The notes under the pieces: generated by a model
Database searches by the model: none
Told to the model about the DNA's origin: nothing
The model's input: the letters and a program-made list of their open reading frames with translations, nothing else
Shown here: positions 9,301 through 20,039 of the stretch, piece by piece
Position numbering within the stretch: position 1 is the first letter of the stretch
Layout of the letters: every line of letters begins with the position of its first letter
Made by a program: the position numbers and the translations under genes
Assembly (NCBI GenBank): GCA_963971425.1
Contig: OZ020517.1
Location: forward strand, 16,272,904 to 16,336,903
Length of the DNA stretch: 64,000 bases
Source: Bryoerythrophyllum caledonicum
Taxonomy: Eukaryota; Streptophyta; Bryopsida; Pottiales; Pottiaceae
Direction: 5' to 3'

Positions 9301-11700
9301 TTGGACACATCACCTTGAGGCACAAGGTTTGAACTTGCATATAAGGTTTCTTTACAAACCCTAGAGGTCTCTTCTCTTCCCACTTTCAAAGGTGAGCTCT
9401 ATTGCAAACATGTTGAAGCCATGTCAGTTTCTTTTCATTTACTAATTTTTGTGGGCTTTGCGTGTGGTGTCTAGGCTGGAGCAGGAAGTTTGTGCTAAGA
9501 AGGAATTTCTGTGGACAAGGTAAGCTTTCCTAAATATGTTTCATTGCTGAATTAGACATAGGCAACTCAAAGTTAAATGATAGTTACAACTTACAGTAGT
9601 ATAAGGTGAGGCAATATCAATCTATGAGCATACAAAAAAGACACCAAAGAATATGTTCAAAATGTCAAATTCAAAATAAACTGAGTGTTTATATATAATG
9701 GGAGACATCAACTCCTGAGTGACATCAAAACCCCCTACAACTGAAGTTGTGGGTGTAGTCCGTAGTGTGACATTGAATCCGTGGGTGCAGCTACACAAAC
9801 CCAAACCCTAGCCGCCACAAATCCAAACCCTAGCCGCCGCCACTAGGAACCCAAATCCTAAACTAAAAAACCCTAGCCGCCGCGTTCCCATGAGATCCAA
9901 GACGATCCCATGGAGTTCCATAGACTAGAGGTGTGCGCGCGCACACCCCTGAGTGCTGGTGCTCCTCCATCCACCACATCCGGACGAGATCTTGGACGTC
10001 AATTTGTGAGAGCATCAGCAGCTGATAATTTTGAGAGATGAACACGCTTACATGAGGATCATCGCGCATGAGTGTGCCAGGTTGAGCTCGGGGAACAGGT
10101 TCTAGCAGGAATGAAGAAAGGTGCCGACGCGGATCATGAGCACGCGCACGAAGTATACCCGAGCGCTTGCTTGGAAGCGAGTAGTCGTCCGAACAGTTGC
10201 GGTGAAAGGAGAAGCGCCTGAACATTCGAACTCTCCATTCTCGCGTCAGCAAACACCGCATCATCGCCTCAATAAACAATGCCCTGTTTTGTAGCTCCGG
10301 CGCAGCTTCAATGCAACAAACAATGCCATGTTCTGCAGCAAACAGTACCAACTTCTGCAACAAACAGAACCTTGTGCCTTCGTGTTTTCAACATCATGTG
10401 CCGATCTGCGTTGAAGCTGCGCCAACAGCTGCCTTTGACTGCCTTTTCCCGAAGTTGCGCCCGAAGTGCCTTCGTCCACAGAGCCTGCACCGAAGTTCGG
10501 AGCTACGCCGAAGCTAGTGCCTGCACCTCATGATCTTCGCCGAAGTGCCTACTGCTTCAACGCAGCAAACAGTGCAATGATAGGCTAAACCTAGCTAAAC
10601 TTCGTGCGCCGATCTGCGTTGAAGCTGCCCCGATCTCGTTGAAGCTGCGCCGGAGGTGCGCCCGACTACCTTTTTCGAAAGTTGCGCTCGAAGTGCCTTC
10701 GCCCAAAGTGCCTGCGCCGAAGTTCAGAGTTGTGCCGAAGCCAGTGCTTGCACTTCATGATCTTCGCCAAAGTGCCTACAGCTTCTGCGCTCGAAGTTGC
10801 GCCTGTAGAAGCCGGAGTGCCTGCAGCTCATGCGCCCGAAGTGTGCTGGATCTGCGCCTACAGAAGCCGGAGTACCTGCAGCTCCTGCGTCCGAAGTGTA
10901 CTGGATCTGCGCCTACAGAAGCCAAAGTAGTGCCTGCACGCGCAACGGTATAGTCAGATCAAGGTGCGATGCACGGTGACGATGAAGATTCAAGAGCTGA
11001 CAGCACCTGTGAAATGAACTTGGTATCTGATCGGCACTGCCAGCCTTCGGCGTTGGAGCGAGGCCGAACAGTCCCATCCTCGAAAGCGTCGGAGGCGACT
11101 TCACGTGTGGAGCCAAATTCGCCGTGGCAAGTGCGACCGCGCGCAAGGCATCCTCGTGGTACGGCGATTCCGGCGGCCTTCGCACTCCGATCTCACTGAA
11201 CAACCAAGTTTCGTGGCTGCTGCGCTACAAAGCAACTCATGCGCTCGAAGTTGAAGCGAAGTTGAAGAAGCTGCACCTGCAAAGGTACACCCGTTTCAAC
11301 TTCACTTCAACTTCACTTCAACTTGTCTCCCTCTCCTCCCTCACACCGTCGTCGCCCTCACAAGCCCTTCTCTCCCACACCTCCATTGTCTCTCTCCTCC
11401 AAACCCTACACTCTCACACTCACAGCGTCCATCATAACTCCTCCCAGGGTGTGCGCGCGCACACCCCTCCTAGGACTACCCAAAGGTATAAAGGATTGAT
11501 ATCCTTTATTGATACCCTGAAGTCCCAAACCCTAATCCAAAATCCAAAATCCAAACCCTCAAATGATACCATGGTTGATAACCGGATATGGTGCCCAGGA
11601 ACTCATACCCTGGTGGTGATACCCTCAATATTGAAACCCCAAGTACCATGGTCCATAAATGATGTAGAGAATACCTCAACCAAAAATCGTTAAAAATGCT
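9300..11700. other. GC-rich foreign block carried inside the 7 kb transposon derivative
   Basis: Composition changes sharply from AT-rich element DNA to GC-rich sequence, and nothing similar occurs in the 10 kb copy. Around 9,795-9,880 there are repeated aaccctagccgcc words, typical of plant promoter or leader regions (telo-box type). An 18 bp perfect palindrome (ggtgtgcgcgcgcacacc) occurs at 9930-9947 and again at 11448-11465, with ctag next to it on the outer side of each. These may mark the ends of a separate inserted unit. Frames in the block are long because of GC content; none matches a protein I recognise. It may be captured host DNA or a nested insertion. The outer limits are approximate. 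Confidence 0.55.
10450..10925. repeat. Nested GC-rich tandem duplications (about 225 bp and 54 bp periods)
   Basis: The block at 10,453-10,560 recurs at about 10,678-10,785. A 54 bp unit containing agaagccggagt then repeats a little over twice (about 10,801-10,925). The whole region is rich in cgaagtgcc words. Translations repeat accordingly and show no known domain. Confidence 0.75.
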
Positions 11701-12253
11701 TGTTTTAGTGCAATTAGCAAGGAAGAAAAAATAAGGTTTTTTTGGTAGTTTTAACCGTAGGATCTCAATTATGATTTATTAATTAATACACTGACAAAAT
11801 TTTATAAAGTTTTACCGCACGGATTGAAAGATTATAATGTTTGAAGTAGTGAAATGGCTCATTTTCTTCCCTTCGTTTTCTGGATCAGTAGACTTTGACT
11901 TCAATTGGTGTCCAATTTTTGCACTATAAAAGGTCTCAATTAATTACCATAATGTTAAGCATGATGTTAGTTTTCTATATACCAATTTTTAGAGGTAGAA
12001 AAAGAGTGTAGCATATTCAAAAAAATTGTGGAATGAGTGGAGGTTCAAAAAATCTCAATTCACGTTATACTTTTTTGTGAACTTGATATTGTTTTAAATG
12101 AGAATCCAAATGGTCAATAAGAAGGTTTACATCACATAATGCCGTAGAAAAAATAAAAAGTGAATCATACAAAGATCTCAAAGTTTTATGTGGAAAGGTA
12201 GAAGATTTTTTGGTACCTTGGCCGAAAATGTGTGACAATGTGTGAAAATAATT

Positions 12254-12572
12254 GAATGGGATTAATATCGGACCAAGTTTGCCTTCCATTCCAAGATCTA
12301 GCGTATCTGAGGACATCATTGCATTTCAGAGGGGCCTTTTCCTCAGAGCGAAAGATGTCCTTCAATACAGAGGATGGCTTTTTTTCTACAATGATGATAG
12401 CGTAAGGCATACGCGGGAGGGTGTTCCTGGCATTTACCGATATGCTGAGTGTGCGTTCATTAGCACCGAAGATGTGGAAGATCGTCCAGTGCAAGATCAT
12501 GAACTGTCTGCTATGGTAGGTAGCGCCATTGGACACGTAGAGGGAGTTGTTGCACTAGAAGATGAACTCTGA
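12254..12572 (+). pseudogene. C-terminal remnant of the transposon's plus-strand gene
   Basis: This frame matches the last 100 or so codons of the plus-strand gene of the complete copy (ends near 47,559). Shared segments include SVSEDIIAF, VEDRPVQDHELSAM and the terminal EDEL. The part 5' to it is missing, replaced by dispersed repeats. It cannot make a full product. Confidence 0.75.
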
Positions 12573-13599
12573 GACCTGGAGCTATATATTATAGTAGAGC
12601 ATGTACGCAGTTTAGGTGGCAAGTACGTTAGTAAAATGCACTTTAAGATGTGTCCATCTTCGGTGGGTGGTATATATTTATATAGTGGGTCGTCTATATG
12701 ATATGTTTGATTTTAGAATCTCTCAGCAATAGTGTGGAATTGCTTGATTATGTATGTTTTTGCATATAAAATACAGTGAGGTACTATACACTGTTGTAGG
12801 AAATTGCATATATATTTTTGTATCTCTTACACATTGTATTTGTAGTGCAGTACTCTAAAATCCTATAATAACTCAAAACACATTTATAATCTCTTTAGGC
12901 ACATGATTATAATTTTGTAGTAGGATTTGCAAACTAGATTAGAAATCATATATATTCTAAAAAAAGTTAGCAAATATAAAAAATATTTCTCTTATGTGAA
13001 CATGAAGATGTCAATGTTTGATACGACAAACACCAAAATTTTGTGACAAAAAACAAACTAAACTCTTGCCAAATTTTGATTTTTTAAAAATTATGAGCAA
13101 ATAACTTGCGGCTTTCTACCAGCAACCAGTGCACTTGGCTAAGTGCATAATTGCTTAATTGCGTGTTTTTATTGTTTTTGTCTTCATGGCATCTTCTTCT
13201 TCTCAGGTGGTTTACAGTTGTTGTGTTTATAGTGTTTGTAGGATTATTGTGTTGGTTTACTCTTTGGTGGGTTTGTGTTATTGTCCTAACATCTTTGATG
13301 TTCTTTTTATGTCAGGATTTTGAGAGCTTTGACTTTAGTGTGGATTCTCCCACACTAGGTGGACGCCTTGTACACGGAGGTGCTGTAGACAAAGGTCTGT
13401 AGACGGAGGTGAAGAATATATGGCGCCACCACTTACTCTATTGCCCACTTCTAAACTGAGGCTGAGTTGTAGGCCTTTAAGAAGGTGATTTTTAATTCTA
13501 GACGAGATTTTAAGCAGAAGCTTGATGATACGAGGTCTAGAGTCACTTCTCTAGAGTCGCAGATGACTAAGACATAAAAGTTACTGCGGGCTAGTATGA

Positions 13600-14110
13600 A
13601 GGTGTTGAGTTGTTAGTACATTGGACGTCATCGACGTCCGGACGTCCTGATCGGGGACGTCTTCCGCCACCCGCGGACGTCCTGCAACATCTAGGATTTT
13701 GAGTAGTTTACCCTTATGTAATACCAAAAAGGCAGTCTGCCTCGCCGTCCGCCTCGCCGTCCGCCTATTGACAACCGCCCGTCGGTTGCCGTGACGACCG
13801 TAGGGCGGTTGCGAGGCTATGCCGTCGGCTGACCGACCGCCCAGCCAACCGCTCGGCGGACGATGTCCGCCTCGTCGGCCTCGCTCCGATCTTGCAACGG
13901 TCACTAACTTTCAAGTGGCAAGGATTATTTTTGGTTCCTATGGCCCATGAATAAAAAGAAGACGGAAGATGGCGCCTTTGTTCACTTCTAAACTTCTATG
14001 TTCTAAGGGCTTTGAGCCTAAGTTACCAATCCGACGTCTTTAAGGTTGGAGCGTCTAAAAAGACGTCCGGCAGACAGAACGTCTGGCGGTAATAGACGTT
14101 TACCGCGGAC
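13600..14110. repeat. Cluster of GACGTC-type motifs inside the right arm region
   Basis: Between about 13,620 and 13,690 the motif gacgtc occurs at least five times, including the palindrome gacgtccggacgtc. More copies occur at 14,030-14,100 and, in the left arm, near 2,530-2,590. Repeated short motifs near element ends often bind transposase; that role is inferred here. Confidence 0.5.
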
Positions 14111-14410
14111 ATACAGTGAAAACGAGGGTGTAAAGAAAAGTTAGTACATTAAGATGGATAAAACACGGTTGTCCACTTAGGGTGGAAGCCTGTACGGCTG
14201 TCCGATCCAACGATCAAGGGGCATGCGGCTGACCAACCAGCACACGGCACGCGGCCGTCCGATGTGGCGGACGGCACGAGGCCGTCCAATTGGGCGGCTG
14301 CGACGACCTGGGGCCGTCCGCTTGTGCGGTTAGCAGACGGCCCTCCGATTCAATGGCTAATTGATCTCAGTCGTCCAATCGGGCGGACGACCAAGACGCC
14401 GATCGGCGCC

Positions 14411-14417
14411 TATAAAA
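14411..14417 (+). promoter_or_regulatory. TATA box of the right-arm ORF
   Basis: A clean tataaaa lies about 260 bp before the ATG at 14,676, in a GC-rich area with repeated cgtccgc words. The left arm has lost the match. Confidence 0.5.
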
Positions 14418-14675
14418 GGTCGTCCGCTCCCCCTTATTCTTTGCTTTTTTTCTCCCCTTCATATATTTTGAGTGGATGTTGAGTGGCTTTGGCTGGCAAA
14501 ATTCATCCATTGGCTCCTCATTTTTGGGAGTTGAAAAGTGATTTATTTGGGGGGGGAGATTTTGTCAAATTTTATAAAGTATTTAAAAAAAATTGTATTC
14601 CGTCAAACTCTACAAAGTTTTTTTAAAAACTATTTGGAGTTTGACTATCAAGCTCGAATTCAATTCCAAACAAAG

Positions 14676-15168
14676 ATGCCGAGGGACAAGAAGAAAATGA
14701 AGGTGGCGGACTTCGGTGCGCCAAATTTGCACCCGATTCGAGACATCCAATCTCAAAAGTGCAAGGATTTTTCATAGAATTGATCGTACGATTCTATGAG
14801 GATAATACCGTACGAGCTTTGGAGAGCATGTACATGAGATACCGTGACAAGAGCCCCAATAAATTCAAGGTCAAGATGACACAATACATGATGGCTGCGC
14901 TGCATGCTCCGGAGTGGTTTGTGGAGATGAAGAAGCGGGGGTATTTGAAGTCCTGGAGAGCAGGGTGCACGATGCATTATGGAATTCAAAGAACCAGCTG
15001 GCGAAATACGAGAGAAATTATCGAGGAGGTGAGGAAGCTTTTAGTAAGGTGGTTTTGAAGGCGAGTTTGTTTGTCGCTCAAATGAAGCCGTTTGCAAAAA
15101 ATTGGAACCGGCGTGAATCTGTGGGCTCGTTGAACTCTGAGGAGGGAAGACGAGAGGAACAAGATTAA
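14676..15168 (+). pseudogene. Unrecognised ORF of the inverted arm, broken by a frameshift
   Basis: The frame opens with MPRDKKKMKVADFGAPN. It then breaks near 14,765: compared with the left arm one base is missing where the left copy reads gcaaagaattt. The second segment (14,759-15,058) reads FIELIVRFYEDNTVRALESM, then YMMAALHAPEWFVEMKKRGY, and ends in EEVRKLLVRWF. A third frame stays open to 15,168. The two arms are broken at different points, so the ancestral copy was probably intact. Basic N-terminus and Trp/Tyr-rich body; no family assigned. It may be a transposon-encoded protein or a captured plant gene. Confidence 0.5.
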
Positions 15169-15299
15169 ATAGCGCATCTGATTGCAATTCCTTCAACAGC
15201 AAGAGTGATTGCAGATGACACTATGCATATTGCCATCAAATGTTGGTGTGTATCAACCAAAAACCTAAACAGATCGAAGTAGAAGAGAGGGTGGAAGTG

Positions 15300-15480
15300 G
15301 GGTGCACTTACAAGATGCTGCCATAGATGGTGAACGGCTCCATGGGATCCTCTCCTCTTGAGGTTTCCCAAACCGGTCAAATGCCATAGCTAGCTCTGCA
15401 GCTGCGCCAGAGCTGACCATCACCATGGCTGCCAAAGCAGCGGCCATCCATATCTTCTCACATCTCAGGTCCTGCTCTTC
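15300..15480 (-). pseudogene. Exon-like relic with hydrophobic N-terminal segment
   Basis: On the minus strand a GC-rich segment reads MAAALAAMVMVSSGAAAEL, then AMAFDRFGKPQEE. It ends at a good donor (gtaagt) near 15,312, with an acceptor-like cag near 15,472. The frame appears to shift by one base after PQEE, since another frame then gives DPMEPFTIYGSIL up to the donor. The Ala-rich hydrophobic stretch resembles a plastid lumen or membrane leader. I cannot name the protein. No partner exon is visible; the inverted arm starts about 90 bp downstream and may have split the gene. Confidence 0.3.
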
Positions 15481-15589
15481 TCTTGGTTCTCTACTAGAGC
15501 ACCTCACTCTTATGCAACTATACAACCATTTGTGAGCCCACCTGGACCCAAACCAAAAGTAGAAGCACCCGAGGAAGAAGCACATGAAA

Positions 15590-16250
15590 CCACCGCCCTA
15601 GGCTAAAGAACCAAGTCGGTTTGCACTCCACATTGTAGCACAAACACCAGCTTTGTTGGGAGTGAGATATTCAATTAATAAAATTTATTCAAATCCAACT
15701 AGGTGATTTATCAAACTTCTAGACTCACTGATGTCACGAAGTAACAAAACAAGGCCTTGTCTAGAAACGTGCATTCAAGCTCTTGCCTTGAATAACCCCA
15801 CTTTAAATCTATATTCAAGCTTATGGATGCGTTTGAATGTGACTTCCTTCAATCACTGGATGCTACTATGAATGTGACTTCCTTCAATCACTGGATGCTA
15901 CTATGAATGACAAGTTGCCAGATGTAGTGAACACACCCACTCACTGCTAACAATTTAACCCCCATAAAAACAACAAACCCTGAAATCCCAAAAATCTAAA
16001 ACCCCAAAATATGCAAGCTCAACCAATTTACTGCAGAATATAGAAATCCCAAAACCAATCACACATCAACCACTCACAAAGGCTTCCACAGATCCGCCTC
16101 ACCACGAATAAACCACACAAACAGCTACACTACTCCCTTTCTACATCTCCAACAAGATACTACCGAAACTATTCAACGCAGTCCTATCCAAACTGACCCC
16201 CTCTCTATAAGAGCATCAAAGAGAGCATCAAACCTCTAACTATTCCAGAA
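15590..16250. other. No gene seen
   Basis: AT-rich sequence with one short tandem duplication near 15,838-15,908 (a 38 bp unit containing gaatgtgacttccttcaatc). Nothing else was recognised. Confidence 0.4.
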
Positions 16251-16251
16251 A

Positions 16252-16740
16252 TCAACCCCAAGATACGAACTTGTACATTAAGAATACTTCCGCCGAAATG
16301 CTCAAATTGTTGCCTCCATGCTGAGCGCCTTTAGCTCCATGGTATCCCACGCACGACGCCGCCCTAAACCGCGGCAGCTCCTCCGACGGAGGCTTCTGCC
16401 ACTTCTGAGGGTGGATGTCCATGATCTCGGCTTGTGCCTCGAACGTCGGGTGGTTCAGGATCAGCTCACTATCCAACTGCCCCGACCGCCGCAGCGCTCC
16501 AACAATGGCATCGATCATGTTCATCGCACTGATCACCACCACCTCACCGCAACAGCGTCGACACGATCGAGTGTAAGCGTCGACACGATCAAGTGTCTAC
16601 TCTTATTTGCTCGATCGCACCGGAGCCAGCCCGTCGAACTCGTCGAAGAACAGATCGAAGAGTGCATTGGATAAACAGCTCTTCACCACGCCGCCAGCTC
16701 CCGCCGCAATGCTCTTCACCGCACGAGATAGGATTTGGCT
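16252..16740 (-). pseudogene. Decayed AAA+ ATPase fragment, ATAD2/YTA7-like
   Basis: Read on the minus strand, the piece near 16,620-16,665 gives LFFDEFDGLAPVRSSK, a Walker B region of the ATAD2/YTA7 type. It is followed by stop codons in a short eroded part. A 96-codon frame (16,542-16,252) then reads VVISAMNMIDAIVGALRRSG, EAQAEIMDIH, KWQKPPSEELPRF and AASCVGYHGA. Intact relatives have, from memory, ATNRIDAID, an arginine-finger RPGRFDRE and SCVGYCGADLKALC. Here the arginine finger reads RSGQLDSE and the Walker A part is largely deleted (TRHSQILSRAVKSIAAGAGG remains). No introns are visible over the matching span, so it may be a processed copy or part of one exon. Non-functional. Confidence 0.72.
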
Positions 16741-16749
16741 ATGGCGTGT

Positions 16750-17600
16750 CACAACACCAACAAACACTTTTGGGCTTCCCGTTTGAAATCAGCCCTGATT
16801 GCAGGCACAATCAAGAGCAAAGACATGATCCGAGAGCGCATGGAATAAACAAATCGGACTCCACCCACGAAAGGAACCGCTCAAACCCCCCAACCTTTCG
16901 ACTCCCTGGAAGAAAAGACTGTTACAACAACAAATCGTTGCGAACCTCACAGTGATAAAACACACGCTCGCATGACTCGCGCAAATTGGATGACTTTTGT
17001 ATGCCAGACTCTCTTTTCTTTTGTTGTCTTTCCACCACATCTTTTTGCGTATGAGTTTAGAAACGGCCAAATACGGACCATAATTTGTGGCCACAAGCCG
17101 CCCCAATTGTCCAATGCCCGCCATTTTTGGTTGTGAGCATTCGCAGGTACATTAGCTAGATCTGAATCTCATATTGGAGATTCCAATTCCCCACGAATTT
17201 CATGCTACAGCCTATATTCTACCTTGAGCGTCCCATTTCGGGCTTCGTGGGCGTTACAGGGTTAAACATCAAAGATGACAAAATCTTGATATTGTTGCCT
17301 CTCCCTTACATATGATTTTACTAATACCTAAAAATGTAGAGTTGGTCACTGGGCCTCCTGTGTTAGCATACTGTACATAGGGTCAAATTTGGCAAATTCT
17401 ACCAAATTTCATACATTTACTCAAAGGGTGGCTTTGGCATAAAAAGTATCACTTGACCATTTTTTTGAACATTCTCTACTGTGAATTAACCCTTTGACAT
17501 TGGGTTGGCTATGGTTGATGGAGAATCTAAGTTCATAATATATGATATTCTATAGAATCTATTACACTCATAGATTCAATCAAAAGTCATAGCCAGCCCA
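16750..17600. other. No gene seen
   Basis: Mixed to AT-rich sequence between the AAA+ relic and the foldback at 17,618. Frames on both strands lack recognisable domains or exon-like composition. Confidence 0.4.
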
Positions 17601-17617
17601 ATATTAAGGGATTAATC

Positions 17618-18122
17618 ACTCTACCAAAAAGAATATACGGGCACCCTATGGTTGTGCCAAGGCGCCACGTCAAATGTGAAGAGCAACAAGGTGAAGGGAG
17701 GGGGGAGCTTTGGCTTCTAGGGAAAAGGCGAAGAGAAGAAGGATTGGAAATCGGAGAGAGGGAGACGGAAATAGGAGGCGGAGATAGGGAGCAAGGGTTC
17801 CAGGGCGACAAGCGGGATATATTGCAAGAGAATTCGCCACACTGCATATCATCCACCAAATTGCTTCCCGCTTTGACTCCGACGTCACGGTGGAAATCAC
17901 GAACAAATTCTCTTGCAGTATATCTTGTTTGTCGCCCTCAAACCTTCACTCCATGTCTCCGCCTCCTATTACCATCTCCCTCTCTCCAATTTCCAACCCT
18001 CCCTCTCTCCGACTTTTCCTTAGAAGCCAGAGCTCCCCCCTCTCTTCTCCTCCTTGCTCCTCACATCTAACGTGGCGCCTTGGCACGACCTTAGGGTGCC
18101 CGTCTATACTCTCTAGTAGAGT
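17618..18122. mobile_element. Foldback element with about 230 bp inverted arms
   Basis: The left arm begins cactctac and includes caaggcgccacgt; the right arm is its inverse and ends gtagagtg. The arms pair over about 225-240 bp, including purine-rich ggagagaggg stretches, around a loop of about 50 bp centred near 17,865. Flanking target duplication is not clear. Such a hairpin, if transcribed, could feed small-RNA production. Open frames on both strands are mirror images of each other and are not genes. Confidence 0.82.
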
Positions 18123-18829
18123 GACAAGCTAGGCTAGGACTACAGATTTAGACCTTGTTGAGGAAACTATGAGACCTAAATATAGCAAGTGCAATTTGAC
18201 TTACCTGTTAAATGTGTTTGAATATGGATTTGAGCCAAACCTAGCATGCACGAATGTGAATTTATAACATGAGGTGGACTAACCGGAAAGTAGCAAGGCA
18301 TCATCGATTCCTAAATTGGCTAATTTTAGCATCAATGCTACTAGAAAATTTGGTCTGCTAGCAATACACTTTTTAATTTGAAAAATATAATGAAATTCAA
18401 CTAGAATGCTAACCAACATAATAAATATTTAGCCACCTTTTGAGATGATATCCATGGGTAACACATAGGTATAGCATGGATATCATATAGGTACATGAGG
18501 GATATTGCAGGACATGGCCTAGGTATCTCCACACACTATGTGCTTGAATTGCTTACTTAACTACTTCAAAATGCAGGTTTTAGCATTTGTACTAATTTTC
18601 AGAAATTGCTTCTGAGATTGCTGGAGGGCATTTTCCATCTGTTGTTTTCTGTCAACCAATAGCACAGGACGCATGCATGGGGCATTCAAAGCACATGTGG
18701 GGTTGCATTTGAAGAGTTGTTGGATGACCTCCAAGCAGCCCAGCCAATTAGGAGGTTGGATGATGCTTGAGCGTTGAACTCCCCTCCAGGTGCATTTGTC
18801 ACAAAGTGAATGATGTGGTCTAGGTCACT

Positions 18830-19210
18830 GGGGGACCATACATACGGTCACGTATTTTACTCTTAACAAACAAAAAAACATATTATAATTTGGTAAGACA
18901 TACCTCTTTGGATTGGAGATTATTCAACGAACATCTTTCAATTGGAGGTCATTTCAAAATCTGAACCTTATCATGCCCAAATACGACACTATATATGTAG
19001 AATACATGACCATTTTGCAACTTCTCAAGCATGTAGTAAATGCAGTAATGATCTAAGTGAGAATCGTCATGCCTCATTGGATCCACTCAACACGAGTATA
19101 AACTTTTGTGTCCATTGTATACATCAATTCTTACACCTTGTAAGTCAAAATACTCATAAAACATTATGTTGCAACCCAATTGTGGCTTCTCAAACCATTA
19201 AGGGTTAATT
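18830..19210 (+). repeat. Dispersed MITE-like module (M1), forward copy
   Basis: One copy of a module that recurs at 24,935-25,195, 56,980-57,130 (reverse), 61,370-62,403 and 62,415-63,010. Diagnostic words are acacctttggattggagatt, ggaggtcatttcaa, ccttatcatg and tgtggcttctcaaacc. No protein is encoded. Confidence 0.75.
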
Positions 19211-19314
19211 TATAACCACAAGAGTACAACCTCAAAATCTATGGACTAAGAGAGAAAAATCACATGACACTCATCATAAGGGCTCCAATCTATGAAAATG
19301 TGTTTCAAGTACTT

Positions 19315-19315
19315 G

Positions 19316-19345
<30 letters not shown>
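19315..19345. repeat. (GAA)n microsatellite
   Basis: About ten uninterrupted gaa triplets. Confidence 0.95.
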
Positions 19346-19346
<1 letters not shown>

Positions 19347-19349
19347 GTC

Positions 19350-20030
19350 TGTTCGTTCCATTGCTAAGACCATGCCCACCGGACAAGGAATTCAAGTACT
19401 TGACATCTTAACCCATTAAGGTCCAAGGCATTTTAGAGGAATCTTTACTCCATTGATTATAATTTGCCAAGATTAACTTTTTGAAAATGGAATTTGTAGG
19501 ATCTTCTCTAAACTTGTATGAGAGGATGTGGTTAAATTTTTGTGAATTTTGACCATACATATTAAAAGATAATTACAGTCAAAGTGAAATTTTGTATCTT
19601 GTAGGTACACTTGGGCCTTTACAGGTTAAAGTGGCCCCCTCGGTGTGGCTCCGTGTTTATCTTTTAGTGACCCTGGCAAGTGCTTTGAACAACCCTTATG
19701 TGAGAATACCATAAGGTAAGCCTGCCTAAAACCGCCAATTTCCCATGGCCGCCAGCTACTTTTTCACTAAAAACTGCCACTACATGCACATGTAACCAAC
19801 TCTCTATTTTTAATGGCGGGAGAAAAGGCTAGGGTGGCATCAATTGGATGCACAGTTGGTGGTTTTAGGTGAATGGGATCTTCTAGACTTATTGTACATG
19901 CAAGAGTGGAGAAAATGGAATATTTCTAGAACTAGTTTAAGGTTGACTCATTGCCGGTTTTTAGTTGTTATGCATGCGGTTTTAGGCCATTTGTGAGAGG
20001 GTCATGGCCCCCACCTACTGACGCTCACCC
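19350..20030. repeat. Gene-free stretch with a half copy of the 23,882 MITE
   Basis: The part at about 19,410-19,600 resembles one arm of the foldback MITE at 23,882-24,308 (words tgtaggatcttctctaaac and gtgaattttgaccatac). The rest is unassigned. Confidence 0.5.
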
Positions 20031-20039
20031 AACTTTCTT

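Larger units (their letters stand above)
6116..13166. mobile_element. 7 kb internally deleted derivative of the 10 kb DUF7869 transposon
   Basis: Both ends carry the 30 bp TIR (acacgcaattaagc read inward) found on the complete copy at 38,153-48,156. The left 0.83 kb matches 38,153-38,985. A junction near 6950 joins it to sequence matching about 41,770, then 42,020-42,640. The right 0.9 kb (12,250-13,166) matches 47,250-48,156. Nearly all of the DUF7869 gene and most of the plus-strand gene are missing. In their place lie AT-rich dispersed repeats and a GC-rich foreign block (about 9,300-11,700). TAA precedes the left end but TTT follows the right end, so no clean target duplication remains. 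It lies inside the 1,456/15,219 inverted-repeat pair. Confidence 0.85.
14022..15219 (+). repeat. Right arm of the 1.2 kb inverted repeat
   Basis: Reverse complement of 1,456-2,602. From inside out it holds a GC-rich cgtccg-repeat promoter area, a TATA box, a leader of about 260 bp and an ORF that reads outward. Outer homology ends at the ctgcaatc/gtcatc words near 15,219. Confidence 0.8.

Noticed and set aside
9863-11693. Several open frames in the GC-rich block of the 7 kb element
   Set aside because: Length is explained by high GC and tandem duplication; no domain or codon-position signal that I can see.
17587-18132. Paired open frames on both strands
   Set aside because: Mirror translations of the foldback arms.
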